Under the pieces are notes generated by a model, which saw only the letters and a list, made by a program, of their open reading frames with translations, was not told the DNA's origin and did no database searches. A stretch of 64,000 nucleotides of DNA from Beaufortia kweichowensis. Lineage: Eukaryota; Chordata; Actinopteri; Cypriniformes; Gastromyzontidae. Location: NCBI GenBank assembly GCA_019155185.1, contig CM032816.1, forward strand, positions 7,728,510 to 7,792,509, written 5' to 3'. A program made the position numbers and the translations under genes. This document shows, in pieces, positions 27,501-38,600 of the stretch (the stretch's first letter is position 1; every line of letters begins with the position of its first letter).

Positions 27501-30120
27501 GAATGCGTTCAGCTTGCATTTGGATCACTGAACTGCTTAGAAGTCTAATGTATCCTCAGAGTACATTCTTGAACTATTTCCTGCAGGTGGTTCTTAGCTG
27601 ATACAAAAAGAAGAATTCTGTGCAAAACCAAAAAGTTAATTTAGTTTATCTAAAGCTGGGGCGGAAAAAGCAGTGTTACTTCTCAGAAGACGTTTGATGT
27701 CGGCTGCTACATTGTTGACAAAGCTGAAGCTCCCAGGTGGAACTTCTCAGGATGTTAGTAATGGAATTAATGGAAAGTCAGCCATGCAAAGTCGGACTGG
27801 CATTTTTGGTGCTGACGAATTCTTGAGGGACACAACCTGCCCCCGAAATGTCCTTGCATTCTCTAACAATGCTTTTGTTTCTCTGTGTGGGTTCTTTTGC
27901 TCTGAGGGAAAATAGGCAGTGGACTGGTAAAGTATCAGCCAGCAGCTGTTGCGTGAGTGACAAATTCAAGGGCTTGTGATATGAGAGGCACTGAGGAAGA
28001 CGTGCCGTAGCTGAACTGTTCTATGTAAAATCTGCTGTAACCGTGTTCTAAGAAAAGACCAATACAAGCGTATTTGCATTCACTTTATGACACAAGGGTC
28101 CAAGCAATCATTCTGACAAATGACTATCGGATTTTGGGGTTGGGGTGTATAAATGCTATAATGTTGGTTATGTTCTGGTAAAGGACCTTTTCGTTTCAAA
28201 GGTTTAACAGGGATCTACATTGTCATTTTAGGCTAGACAGGCTATGTCTGAAGAAAATGTCTGTCAACACGTTGTCCACGTTGGCTTTTGATGTCTATAA
28301 TGATGATGGCTTGAAAAATAACATACATTCCTGGACTATTTATTAGCTAAGTAAAGAAGATCCTTTCCTTCAAAGGTGATATGTTAGAAATGAAGCAGTT
28401 TACAGCAGTTTTGTGATCACTGCTACTTGATTATACTCTATATTGTTATTGCCTAATGGTTTGATTTGCACCTGTTTTGGGTTTGCTGCAAGTAAATGAT
28501 ATAGAATTCAGATGCAATGTTACAACAACCTCACTGGCATGTCAACAATGCTGTGCATCACTCATCTCCCTCAATAGTTATCAACCTTTGGACACATTAT
28601 AACTTATTTGTCAAAATGAAGCGCATTTCCAGACAACAGTCAGACTTTGTTTGTCTAACTTTTTTTATTTATTGAGATAAAAGTGAGTTTTAACAATCTC
28701 AGCCTGAGAAATGTTTTAGTTAAGCAAAACATTCAACAGACCATATAATTTAGAGCAAAGGTTGTGTAAATTTAAACATAATACATTTTAAAACTACGCA
28801 ATATTCTATAGAAACGAGACAGTCAAGTATTTTTTGTTAGGACCAAAACCTTTAAAACCAGTAATATAATTCTGACTTTATTCATATATAATATTCATAT
28901 ACAGAATATTTCATTTTTATTTTGTGTATTGTTTTGAGTTTTTGTACAGTTTTTGTTCAATGGTAACAGTAACAGAAGAAGTAAACTGTCAATTAATGAA
29001 GCATATCACAAATTGTATGATGGATGGCTAAACGTTCTTGTTTTCATTCAGTAAGGACATCTGCAGTTGCTCAACCACAACACTGTAACTGTGAGAAATG
29101 TTATTTTGCTCTTTCTATAACTTTAGACTTTAAAATCAGCTTTTTCTATTGTTGTGTTAAAGATAATTGCTTTTTCAAACATGATTTTCAAACCTTTTAG
29201 AAAATGTTATATCTGAAAGACATAATTCTCCAGGTCCAGTAAAGAATTTCTTCATTTCAGTTATTTAATATTATAGAAAACTTATTTAAAATAATGATTG
29301 TGAACATTACAGGAATGTCGACTTCTCTAGTGTACCTATTAAGATGAGCAGACCTCCTAATAAATATAACAAATAACCTTATAGGCAATAACCTAAATAA
29401 AAAATGTTTTAGCAATTTTTCAAAAACAATAAAATGAAATAAATATAATGGAACTGAATCCAATAAATGTGACAAATGCATGATATTAGATTTCTGTGTA
29501 ACTATAATGTAGTACAAATACATTATAAAATGCCACATTAGTGAGCAGCAAGACTCGTTTTAAAATGATTTAATATGTTTAATATGAATTACTAGCTTTT
29601 ATGTTATTTTTAGAATATCTAAATAATTGTTATATTCACTTGTTTTAACTTTTGTTAATTTTCTTAATTTTGCAGACATATTCTTGCAAAAATATATCTA
29701 TATAATTTTTTATTTTGGGCTGATTTTGCTACTATGGTTTTACATTAAAGCATTGCTTGTGTAGGCTGTTGCTTCCCAATGTACATTTCATATAAAGTTC
29801 ATGTGAAGGGGCCATTTTGTACTTAGCAAATATGTATGTTCTTAAATTTGTTTGCTGTTATTCTGTTTCCTTAAATATTAGGATGCTTTTTTAAACAATC
29901 TATGGCATAGATTTAATATTATCCTCATCCTTATTGTCCTGAGTAAAGCTTATTTAATTGTATGATAAAACATTTAATGTATGGAGAATGTAACTGTCTG
30001 TACTGTAGGAATTTAGAGTTTCTGTTTGATAAAGACCACACAGACACTCTTCCCTATCTAATGGAAACAAAATCAATGTTATGAATGCCTTAAATATCAA
30101 ATATGCTAAGATACTTGGAG
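24501..30120. other. Intergenic AT-rich DNA, no gene seen
   Basis: Very AT-rich in places (24790-25010, 28640-29960) with poly-T tracts. GC-balanced patches at about 26580-26710 and 27000-27250 look more complex and might be conserved elements. No exon was identified. Confidence 0.45.
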
Positions 30121-30129
30121 GGTCTAGCA

Positions 30130-30300
30130 AACTTTGTCTGGGTGTGTCTTCACGGATATCGCGTTAATTGCAGGCATCCGGGAAATAGCTCGCGCTGCTG
30201 AGCCCAGTGAGAGCAGCGTGTGTGTGACGTCATTATTCCGCGAAAAAAACAGCATGGTCAGGTTAGAAGAGAGAGGCGTGAGTCTCAGAAGCGCAATAAT
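30130..30300. promoter_or_regulatory. CpG-containing block with full CRE
   Basis: A palindromic cAMP-response element TGACGTCA lies at 30225-30232 inside a patch with many CpGs in AT-rich DNA, about 2.36 kb upstream of the ccnd2 start codon. CREs are known controls of D-type cyclin promoters. Here the site is either a distal enhancer or an alternative upstream promoter of ccnd2. Confidence 0.35.
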
Positions 30301-31359
30301 ATGGACCTTTGAAACAAACTGTATTCAGCTCCTTTTCACGGTTATTTTAAAGAGGATATGTAATGTGGGTACGCATCTTTCTTTGACACGTCACATAAAT
30401 ATTTTGTTTACAAAATGTTTATTATGAAAGATGTTTCCCTACATTGTAAACGCTTAAAAATGCGCATATTTCTGTCGACTGCTTATAGTAAAAATAATAA
30501 AAAATATTAGCCTTCATAAACGTCGTATATCTGATTAAAAGGACAGATGTAGCCTAAATGTTTTATACAAATCACTGAATAGGAAATCAAAAAATTGCTC
30601 ACACAGGTGGATTTTTGTACATTTTAATGTCTGTTTCTGTTTTATGTAAATAAGAAAAATCATTTTAAAAAAGCATCTTTCCAACGAATTTTTTTAGTAA
30701 ATACAAAGCTCAGAGTCTAAAACAAGTAATGAAAGTTTTAATGTATAAAAACCCCTTATGATTCCCCGAATTAAGGTAATTTGACGTGTCGGTGGCATTA
30801 ATGTAACACTTCATTTCAGACAGAGAACGCGTTTAGTTTAAAGGGGTACTGAAATGACTAAAGGTTTTGTTCTTAAAGTCCTTAAAATTGCTTAATTATC
30901 TTAAAATTATTGTTGATGGGCGCATTTTGCCATCATCTGTAAAATTAAATTTACCTTTATAGTGTTTGCTCAGGGTATAGTGGAATAAAATATTTATTTA
31001 CAACTAAATTAGATTTGAAAAGTTCTGTCCAACCAATTAGTGCCATGGTACAACAGTCTATATATTTTTGCCATTTATGCATAAACTGTATTCTTTATAT
31101 ATTTTTTCATATTTCTATAAGATTATAGACGTTGTACATCAAAATGCTTTTCAAAGCGTCGCTTAGGGTGTAATGATGTCGCTCTGTTAGGTTTGTATAA
31201 ATTTTCTCATGACAGCTGCGTGCGGCAGACTCACAGGACTAATAACGTTAATCAGGTGATCAGTAAAATAGATTAAGTTCTTCCTGGCACTTTAGAAAGT
31301 GTACTTCCACGGAGAAAGTCTGCCCAGTAACAATCCGAAAGCTTCAGACGCGCGCAGAA

Positions 31360-31390
31360 GAACTATTGGCTATGCAAATTAACAAAGGGG
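31360..31390. promoter_or_regulatory. Clustered CCAAT, octamer and TCF/LEF-like sites
   Basis: Within about 25 bp lie ATTGG (inverted CCAAT, 31365-31369), the perfect octamer ATGCAAAT (31372-31379) and AACAAAG (TCF/LEF or SOX type, 31381-31387). The cluster is 1.2 kb upstream of the ccnd2 start codon. It is a plausible enhancer core, but binding is inferred only from motif matches. Confidence 0.3.
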
Positions 31391-32329
31391 AGGAAACAAT
31401 CTACACAGCAACAAAAATGTTTTAAAGAGACATTTCCTATCACATTTAAAAGTGTTGAAACGAAGCAACTGTTGCAATAGCACATATAGCTGAGGTCTGT
31501 TATGTTCTTTAGAATCAGAGTAACACAATGATGTACCTTGATCAGTAACTTACAAGATGTTCTTCATAAGGTCCTTTAAAACGAGCTAACACCGTCCCAT
31601 TGTGATATATCTATTAAACGAATGACTGTACTACTATATCTCACTCGTTACTTCAATTAGTTAGGAGTTTGTAGAATCTTTCATTTGCATCTTTGATGCC
31701 AGATCGTAATTTTGAAAGGTTCAGAGCTTCTAGCTTTACAATCCTAAATAAACTGCAATGTAATTCTTTAGATAAAGCACTGGAACAGCTCAAGAGAATA
31801 ACTATCATTCAGCTGCTATCTGTAACGAGAAAGCGTTGTTTCACGCTTTCGCTGCATTTCCTAGAAAGCTATCTCATTGACAACAGGCGTTGCTGCTTCA
31901 TGTAAGATAGCTCCATTTAGCCTTTGTGATGGCGAGGTGATAGCGTTTTAGTCTTTTTGAAGACAAAAATAAGAAAAGTTTCTGACTATTTTTTGGTTAA
32001 AGTTGCATAAAACAACTGACAAGAATCTCTGTTGCACAGTTGATGTATCATCTGATAGGAAATCATACAATGACACAATAAAACCACATTTTATTAGAAA
32101 CGCTGTAAGTTGGTGTGTGCGCGAGTTTGTTTTTTGCTGTGGGTATGTTTATGTTTGTTTACTTTTGAGTCATTTAAATAGCTGTTTGTGAATGAGTGAC
32201 TAAACATGGACGTTTGCATTATCCATATAACAGCCGATATTGTCTTTCTGTCCATAATATGGGGGCTATTGATTCTCTGATAACCAAAGCATAAGGGGAG
32301 GAAAAAGAAGAGGAAGACCGAGCATGTTG

Positions 32330-32590
32330 CGTCTGGCCAATAATAAGATCTGCTTGTGAAGCTTGCGTCACAGCCTTGCATCTGCAGACCTCAAATGTTG
32401 CAGCGAGAGGAGCAGAGCACAGCAAAGAGACTAGTGGGGAAAAGTTTGCAAAAGCAACAGGACTAACCCGGACAGCCCTGGAGACTGATTTATATGCCCG
32501 AGAAGTCTTTTCTCCTCTTTTTGACGTTTCGCAACCATTATATTTCAAAGTTTGTAGACATATTTGAGATCGAAAAGGACTTTAACAATC
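32330..32590 (+). promoter_or_regulatory. ccnd2: ccnd2 proximal promoter and 5'UTR region
   Basis: A CCAAT box at 32337-32341 and a CRE-like TGCGTCA at 32364-32370 lie just upstream of a purine-rich stretch leading to the ccnd2 start codon at 32591. The transcription start is not visible but probably falls near or after the CRE-like site. Two upstream ATGs are present. One, at 32395, opens a 23-codon ORF ending at 32466. The other, at 32494, opens an ORF that overlaps the cyclin start out of frame and ends at 32658. Confidence 0.45.
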
Positions 32591-32658
32591 ATGGAACTGC
32601 TTTGTCTCGAGATGGACACCATTATAAGAGCTCGTCCCGACCCGAATCTTCTGTATGA
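32494..32658 (+). other. Upstream ORF overlapping the ccnd2 start
   Basis: An ATG at 32494 opens 54 codons in a different frame from ccnd2 and stops at 32656-32658, 68 nt beyond the cyclin ATG at 32591. If the mRNA starts upstream of 32494, initiation here would bypass the cyclin start and lower its translation. The peptide itself shows no known motif. Confidence 0.4.
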
Positions 32659-35600
32659 TGACAGGGTACTACAGAGCTTGTTGACCATCGAAGAGAGGTT
32701 TCTTCCACAGTGTTCATATTTTAAATGCGTTCAGAAAGACATTCAGCCTTTTATGCGGAGGATGGTGGCAACTTGGATGTTGGAGGTTTGTAGTTTACAT
32801 ATCCGACCATTTCCGTGCTTACATCGTATCTTTAAAACGTTTGGCAAGCGTTTATTCTGTCATGCTGTCATTGAAAAGGGAACCAAAAGATCTACAACAA
32901 TATTTCTGAAAGAACAGATCTGGTTTTGTCGGACTATTTATTTTATTGCAGCCATAAGCGCTGATCTTGGACCAGGTTCACGATTAGATTTGTAGGGGAT
33001 GGGGATTATAAGCATATGTCAGCGATCATAAGCGCGTATTTCTTAAAGTTTTCGGTTGCGTTTACACAGAGGAGAGAGTCCTGCATCTTTATGTTATTTA
33101 TTTATTTTAAGGATAAATATTTCCATGCACACGTATGCACTTCAATGCTTGCCGCTGCGCTACATCTGCCCATCGCCATGTTGGTTTTTCTTTCACAACA
33201 ACTTTATCGCAACAAAATGTTCATAACAACTCTTTACATTTACATGGCTTGGTAAACAAGCGTTTAAAGTATATAGTCGTGGTTGAATATGGTGTGAATT
33301 ACTTTGCTGTAAATTTGTATAATTTTTTTAAATATACGGTTGCGGAAGGGGCGAGGGCCCTCGCTGCTGCTTAACCCATGCTGATCGAAGTCTATAGCCT
33401 TGGAATTAAGTTCGGTTTTGGTCAGAATATTTAATATTTCTCGTCGATAAGTGTTGGAAACGTTAGAGGAGGACTTAAGCTTTATTTTCATGTTTAAAAG
33501 TCTTATGTGAGTCAATCAGGATAATTTATAAAAATTTTTGAAAAGAATATTTCGGTCCGACGGTGACGCACTCATATAAGACCGCATGGTACTTCGTTTT
33601 AAAAATGCTGTTTTTATTATATATACATTTGATTTAATAGTCTGTGAATTGTCGGGAATGATGTAAAAAGGTGTGTTGTATATTTAGAGGTATGAATAGC
33701 AGATGTAGACAATTTATTTATATTTTTAAATATTTTATGAAAATATGACGAATTAAAAAAACAGATCCCGTACTGTGTTGCATGGGTGTTTTTTGGCTCG
33801 GGTGATTGTGACTTGAATTCATTTCTTACTGAATGAACCAAAGGAATGCGAGTCTATTGACAAAGATTTTAGAGTCTACTTTCATCTCATAAAATTATAT
33901 TGTTATCATATAACAATAATATAAGAAAAACGTTTTTTTAACTCAATATCTAACCTTACAGTGACAATTTACAAACGTGTATCTTTGCAACTGATGGACA
34001 ATGCTATGTATTTCGTTATAATTTCATGATAATTATTTTGTATATATATTCATCCAGAGTAATAAAAATTAGACTAATTTTGTTGCGCCACGTGCATCTT
34101 TTCCTCTGAACTTACTAAGTTATGCCCTGCCCTTTCCAGGTCTGCGAGGAACAGAAATGCGAGGAAGAAGTTTTTCCACTGGCTATGAACTACTTGGACC
34201 GATTTTTAGCAGTGGTACCAACAAGAAAATGTAACTTGCAGTTGCTCGGCGCAGTATGCATGTTTCTTGCGTCTAAATTGAAAGAGACGCGTCCATTAAC
34301 TGCAGAGAAGCTGTGCATCTACACCGATAACTCAATCAGACCGCAGCAACTGCTGGTAAGCTCCAAATATAATTTCTTTCTTGCAAAAGTCTAAAATCTG
34401 CAAGGAATGCTTTATGTACTTGTTTACACACCTAATTGCCTTCAAAATTTAAATAGCTAATTTTTCATTATTTATCAATATATCTACAGATACAAACTGT
34501 TGTTATACTTTGAGTATTTAGTTTAATATGTCATCTTACTTAAAAGAGCATTTAAAGCAAATGCAAAAAAGGCATGCAGCAAAATAGATTTTATGAGTTT
34601 TACATTTATAAATGTTCATAAATCAGTAATATAATATTGAAATAAATTCTAAAGAAAAGATTGTTGGGTAAAATGTTCTGCCGGCTGATGAATGTTCTCC
34701 ACACACATTCAAATATCTACTGCAGGGTATTAACACTGCCTTTTCATGCACAACAGGGCGATTACGCCATCTAGTGGCAACTATGCAACACAGCTTTCTC
34801 AGGGCTACTGTCTTGTTCCACCTGTAAATATTAGCAGACGTGCTAAACCTAAATATATACCAATTTATAAATATTGTTTTCAGAAGCTGTTAATGAAAAT
34901 TTGAAATGGCTGTCAAATGACTACTCTATTGACTTCTTGTTTTACCAACTGTCTTGTTAAGATCATCATAACTTATGATGCATCAATATAGTTAAAGTTT
35001 CAGAACAAACAACATAATGATCTTTTACTGAAGAAATCCTGTTGTCAGTGAAGAAATTGGTGTGGATGCAAAATATTCTGGTTAAATTATAAAGCCGTTT
35101 TCTTCCCTGCATAGTAAAAACAGTAAAGTTTTAAGTACAGTAAGAACTTGTGACTGTGCATGACTGCATTCAGAACAGTGTCATGGAGTTTTTCTTACGT
35201 CTAATGACACTACTAGCTCATCAGTGTTATTTAGGCGGAAATGGGTGGTAGCACAAGCCAAAGATAAAAATTATTAGAGCCCTCAGCAAACTGCGGCTGT
35301 GGGCAACCTCCTGTTTTTTTCACAGCTACTGTTAGTTTTTTTGCTGGAGCTGCTGTTGGTCTGCAAAGTATAACAGATGCAGGAAACCGGAGATCAGCTG
35401 TCACAGTCACATCTTCATTTTTGTCCTCGCAAGCTGGCAAGAAGTTCTTGTAAATGCAACCACAGTGACAGGCTGGAGGTACGACAGGAGGGCTCAAAAG
35501 GAGGAAGTGGGTTCCTGCATCAAGGCTATGTTGCAAGAGTGTCACAGTGAGCTTTAAGGCTGGTCTCAGTTAACTGGTGAAATAGCACTGGACTGTTAAG

Positions 35601-38600
35601 TTGTCCCTAAGTTAAAAGATTTTTGTGGTTTTATAAAAACCAGTGTGTTCAGAATATGACAGTGATGGTACATTGTACAGTCCCAGCACAGAATCATGTA
35701 GCTTAAGATGTAAATCAAGATACATCGACAACTATTTTTCGAGCAATTGTGGTTCTAGCATGTCATCAGAGTTCATATCAGGCACCTCCCCTGAAAGGAA
35801 CATGTAGCTGTTTGTACTTTTTGGGTGAGTCACTTGCCAGTGAAATCCAGCAGAGAGAGGAAGTGGAGAAATCATGCATCAGTTGGCTGCCATTGTGTTC
35901 TTACTCACTTAAGAAGCTGCTGCAGAGGTATGAAGTTCGGCATCATCCTTGGTCAGTGGTTTAAAGCGTACAATTCTTAGGCAGTAATGGCAACCATATT
36001 GGGCCGTCTCATGACTGAAATGCATGTGGTTTGCTTATGGTGAAAACCACCTCCATCTGAGTGAGCGTTCAGTCACAAGGACTGTCCCTGTAACTGCAGT
36101 TTTTCCCCAATTAGTCATTTATTCGCACCACTTCAAACAGGAAGGGGGAGTGGTTACAGGAAAGCTGCTCTCTATACTCCAAATGACAGTGAGCATCCTA
36201 AGTTTATGTTAGTCACTTTGAATTAGGTCAAAGTAAGTTCATGGTATGCATCAAGAACTTCTCTGAAGAGGATATGGAATCATCAGTGTTAGTAAAAATG
36301 GTCAACATTGTAAAAACTGTGGTAAATTCACATCTATTCTACTTAATGTTTATAAAAATTCATGCTTTTTGGATGTTAAACCAAGATTATAAATGAGCTA
36401 ATGGCATAGAGCATTTAACTTTGTACTTGTATTAGACATGCTAAGAGGGAAAGTACCTGATGCTGAATAGTTTCTTTGAAGTGATCGGTGCTTAAGCATT
36501 CCGAGTGACTCATTTTTCAACTCAAATGCATCTGCATTTAGCCTTGCAGCTTTCAGGATCACAGCTTGTTGCTTTGCATAGCGAAGGCCAACTAAAACTG
36601 TTTCTTAGACTATAGCTTACTGTATGCAGTTTGGCTCAACAAAAAAATATGTAGCAAAGGCATTTGTGGTAAATGATTAAGACTGAACATGCTTTGTCCC
36701 TGACAGTGATCTCTAATGAATCAGTTTCTTAGACTTTTTATTTGAATGGAAGGATATCTTGTGAGAATCCAGCATAGTAGGAAAAAACACTTAATGATCA
36801 TTTTTTGGTGTCACGACAGCTAAATGTACTCTTTACTCCATGTACTAGTGTTTGATCAATATGTTGATGTTATCTTTACAGGAATGGGAGCTGGTTGTCT
36901 TGGGCAAATTGAAGTGGAACCTGGCTGCTGTCACTCCAAATGATTTCATTGAGCATATTATGAGGAAACTTCCGCTGCCTGAGGATAAGCTGGACCTGAT
37001 CCGCAAACATGTGCAGACTTTCATCGCCCTTTGTGCAACAGGTAGTGTATTCAAAACATAACTGGCATGTATACCTTGTATTTGGATTCCATTCATGTTC
37101 ATAAGTGAGAAAGATAAAAGGTGAAGCTGGTAAAGAGCGTTGCAAAATATCAACGTTACTTCTCGTAAAATCTGAAATTAAAGCTTCTGTTGGTATCTAT
37201 GGTAACTTTACGCAGCTTCTCGTTTTGGGCAAATGATCAAATACCCCGAAGTTACATTCATGTGAAACTACTCGGACTAAAATAGCGATGTGTAATGGAG
37301 AAAATTTCTCTGGAAGCTTTATGTGCTGGTGTTTGGTGGGCATATCAGTAACTGGTCCTGAATACAGTGACACTTCAAAGGGACATTCCTGTGTTCTGGT
37401 GAGCCAATAGTTATGCTTTCACTGCTCATAGAGGTGGACCACCTTTAGTAGATCAAACGTGGAGATAAGGGTAAGAAAACGTGAGTGTATTGTTCCAGCT
37501 GAGCCAAACACTGAAGCATGTCATGTTTTCATATCTTATCCCCACTTCTCACGCCTCCCAGACGCTCCAGGGCATGACTGCTTTCCCATAATCAGGAGCC
37601 TTTGTGGGGCTGGTTCTCCTAGCCAAGCCTGCACCCTACATCACCATAGGCAGTAATGGGATCCAATGCACCGCCTTTATTCCCCCGGGCTTTTCTCTTT
37701 CTCCCTGGGGTTGCTTTGCTCCCTAGAAACCTCAGGAGTGACTGTAACTTTGGAAAAGTAGAATATAAGATTGGAAGAGTGATAAATGGGATCTGACAAG
37801 TCTTGTAACTTGATTGTTTCTATATGGATTCTTCTGGTAAATTTGTTGTAAAATAAGTTGTAAAACTGCTTTGACATTAGATATTGAATCCTGATGAAGG
37901 CATTCTTTTCCATCTGTCGCTTAATAGCATGTACATTTGTAGCAGTTCTGATAAGAAGAAAGTTTAGCGATGTCATGTGGTTTGAGAAATGGCTGAGAAT
38001 TTGCAGATGCTAGTCTAACACACTCCTCCTGTAATCTTATAAAACATCTTTTGTGTTGAGCAATACACAAACTAGTTTCTAGTTCAACAACGGGGTATCC
38101 AAAAGATTTTAATTGCCAGGCAGATGTCTTGACTGCCGCGTCTCTTTCCCCTGTACACTTTGCATTCTTTGCTGAGAATTCAGCATCCCCCTCTTTTCCG
38201 AGACATGCATAAATCAAGGCCTCTGTATCTGAATGATAAAAGAAGAGAAGAGGGTAGAAAAAAGACAGCTAATTTTTAATGGTTCCTTGCTTTTGATAAA
38301 ACAGTTCCGTTCAGAACACTTAGTGAGATTTGGTCAGGCAGAGCAGACCAGTTCTGTATTAATTAATAATGTGGAGGGACCTTTCAGAGATATGCAAATG
38401 GATGGAAGGCTTAGCTAGAGACCGCAAAAAAGAGACAAAAGCAACAACCCTCTATTTCATATGCAGAGGCATGTAAGGGTCAGTGCAGAACGGGCACCCC
38501 GATAAAATGTTTCTCCGGAGGGCAGTTTGGCCCGGACCTGCGCAGGAACAAGCTCATTAAAAGTGATTATACCCCATTCTTTGTGTTAAACACCCCGCAC

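Noticed and set aside
32564..32995. 143-codon plus-strand ORF beginning before and running past ccnd2 exon 1
   Set aside because: Its first 65 true codons are ccnd2 exon 1. The remainder reads into intron 1 past a splice donor that joins perfectly to exon 2.
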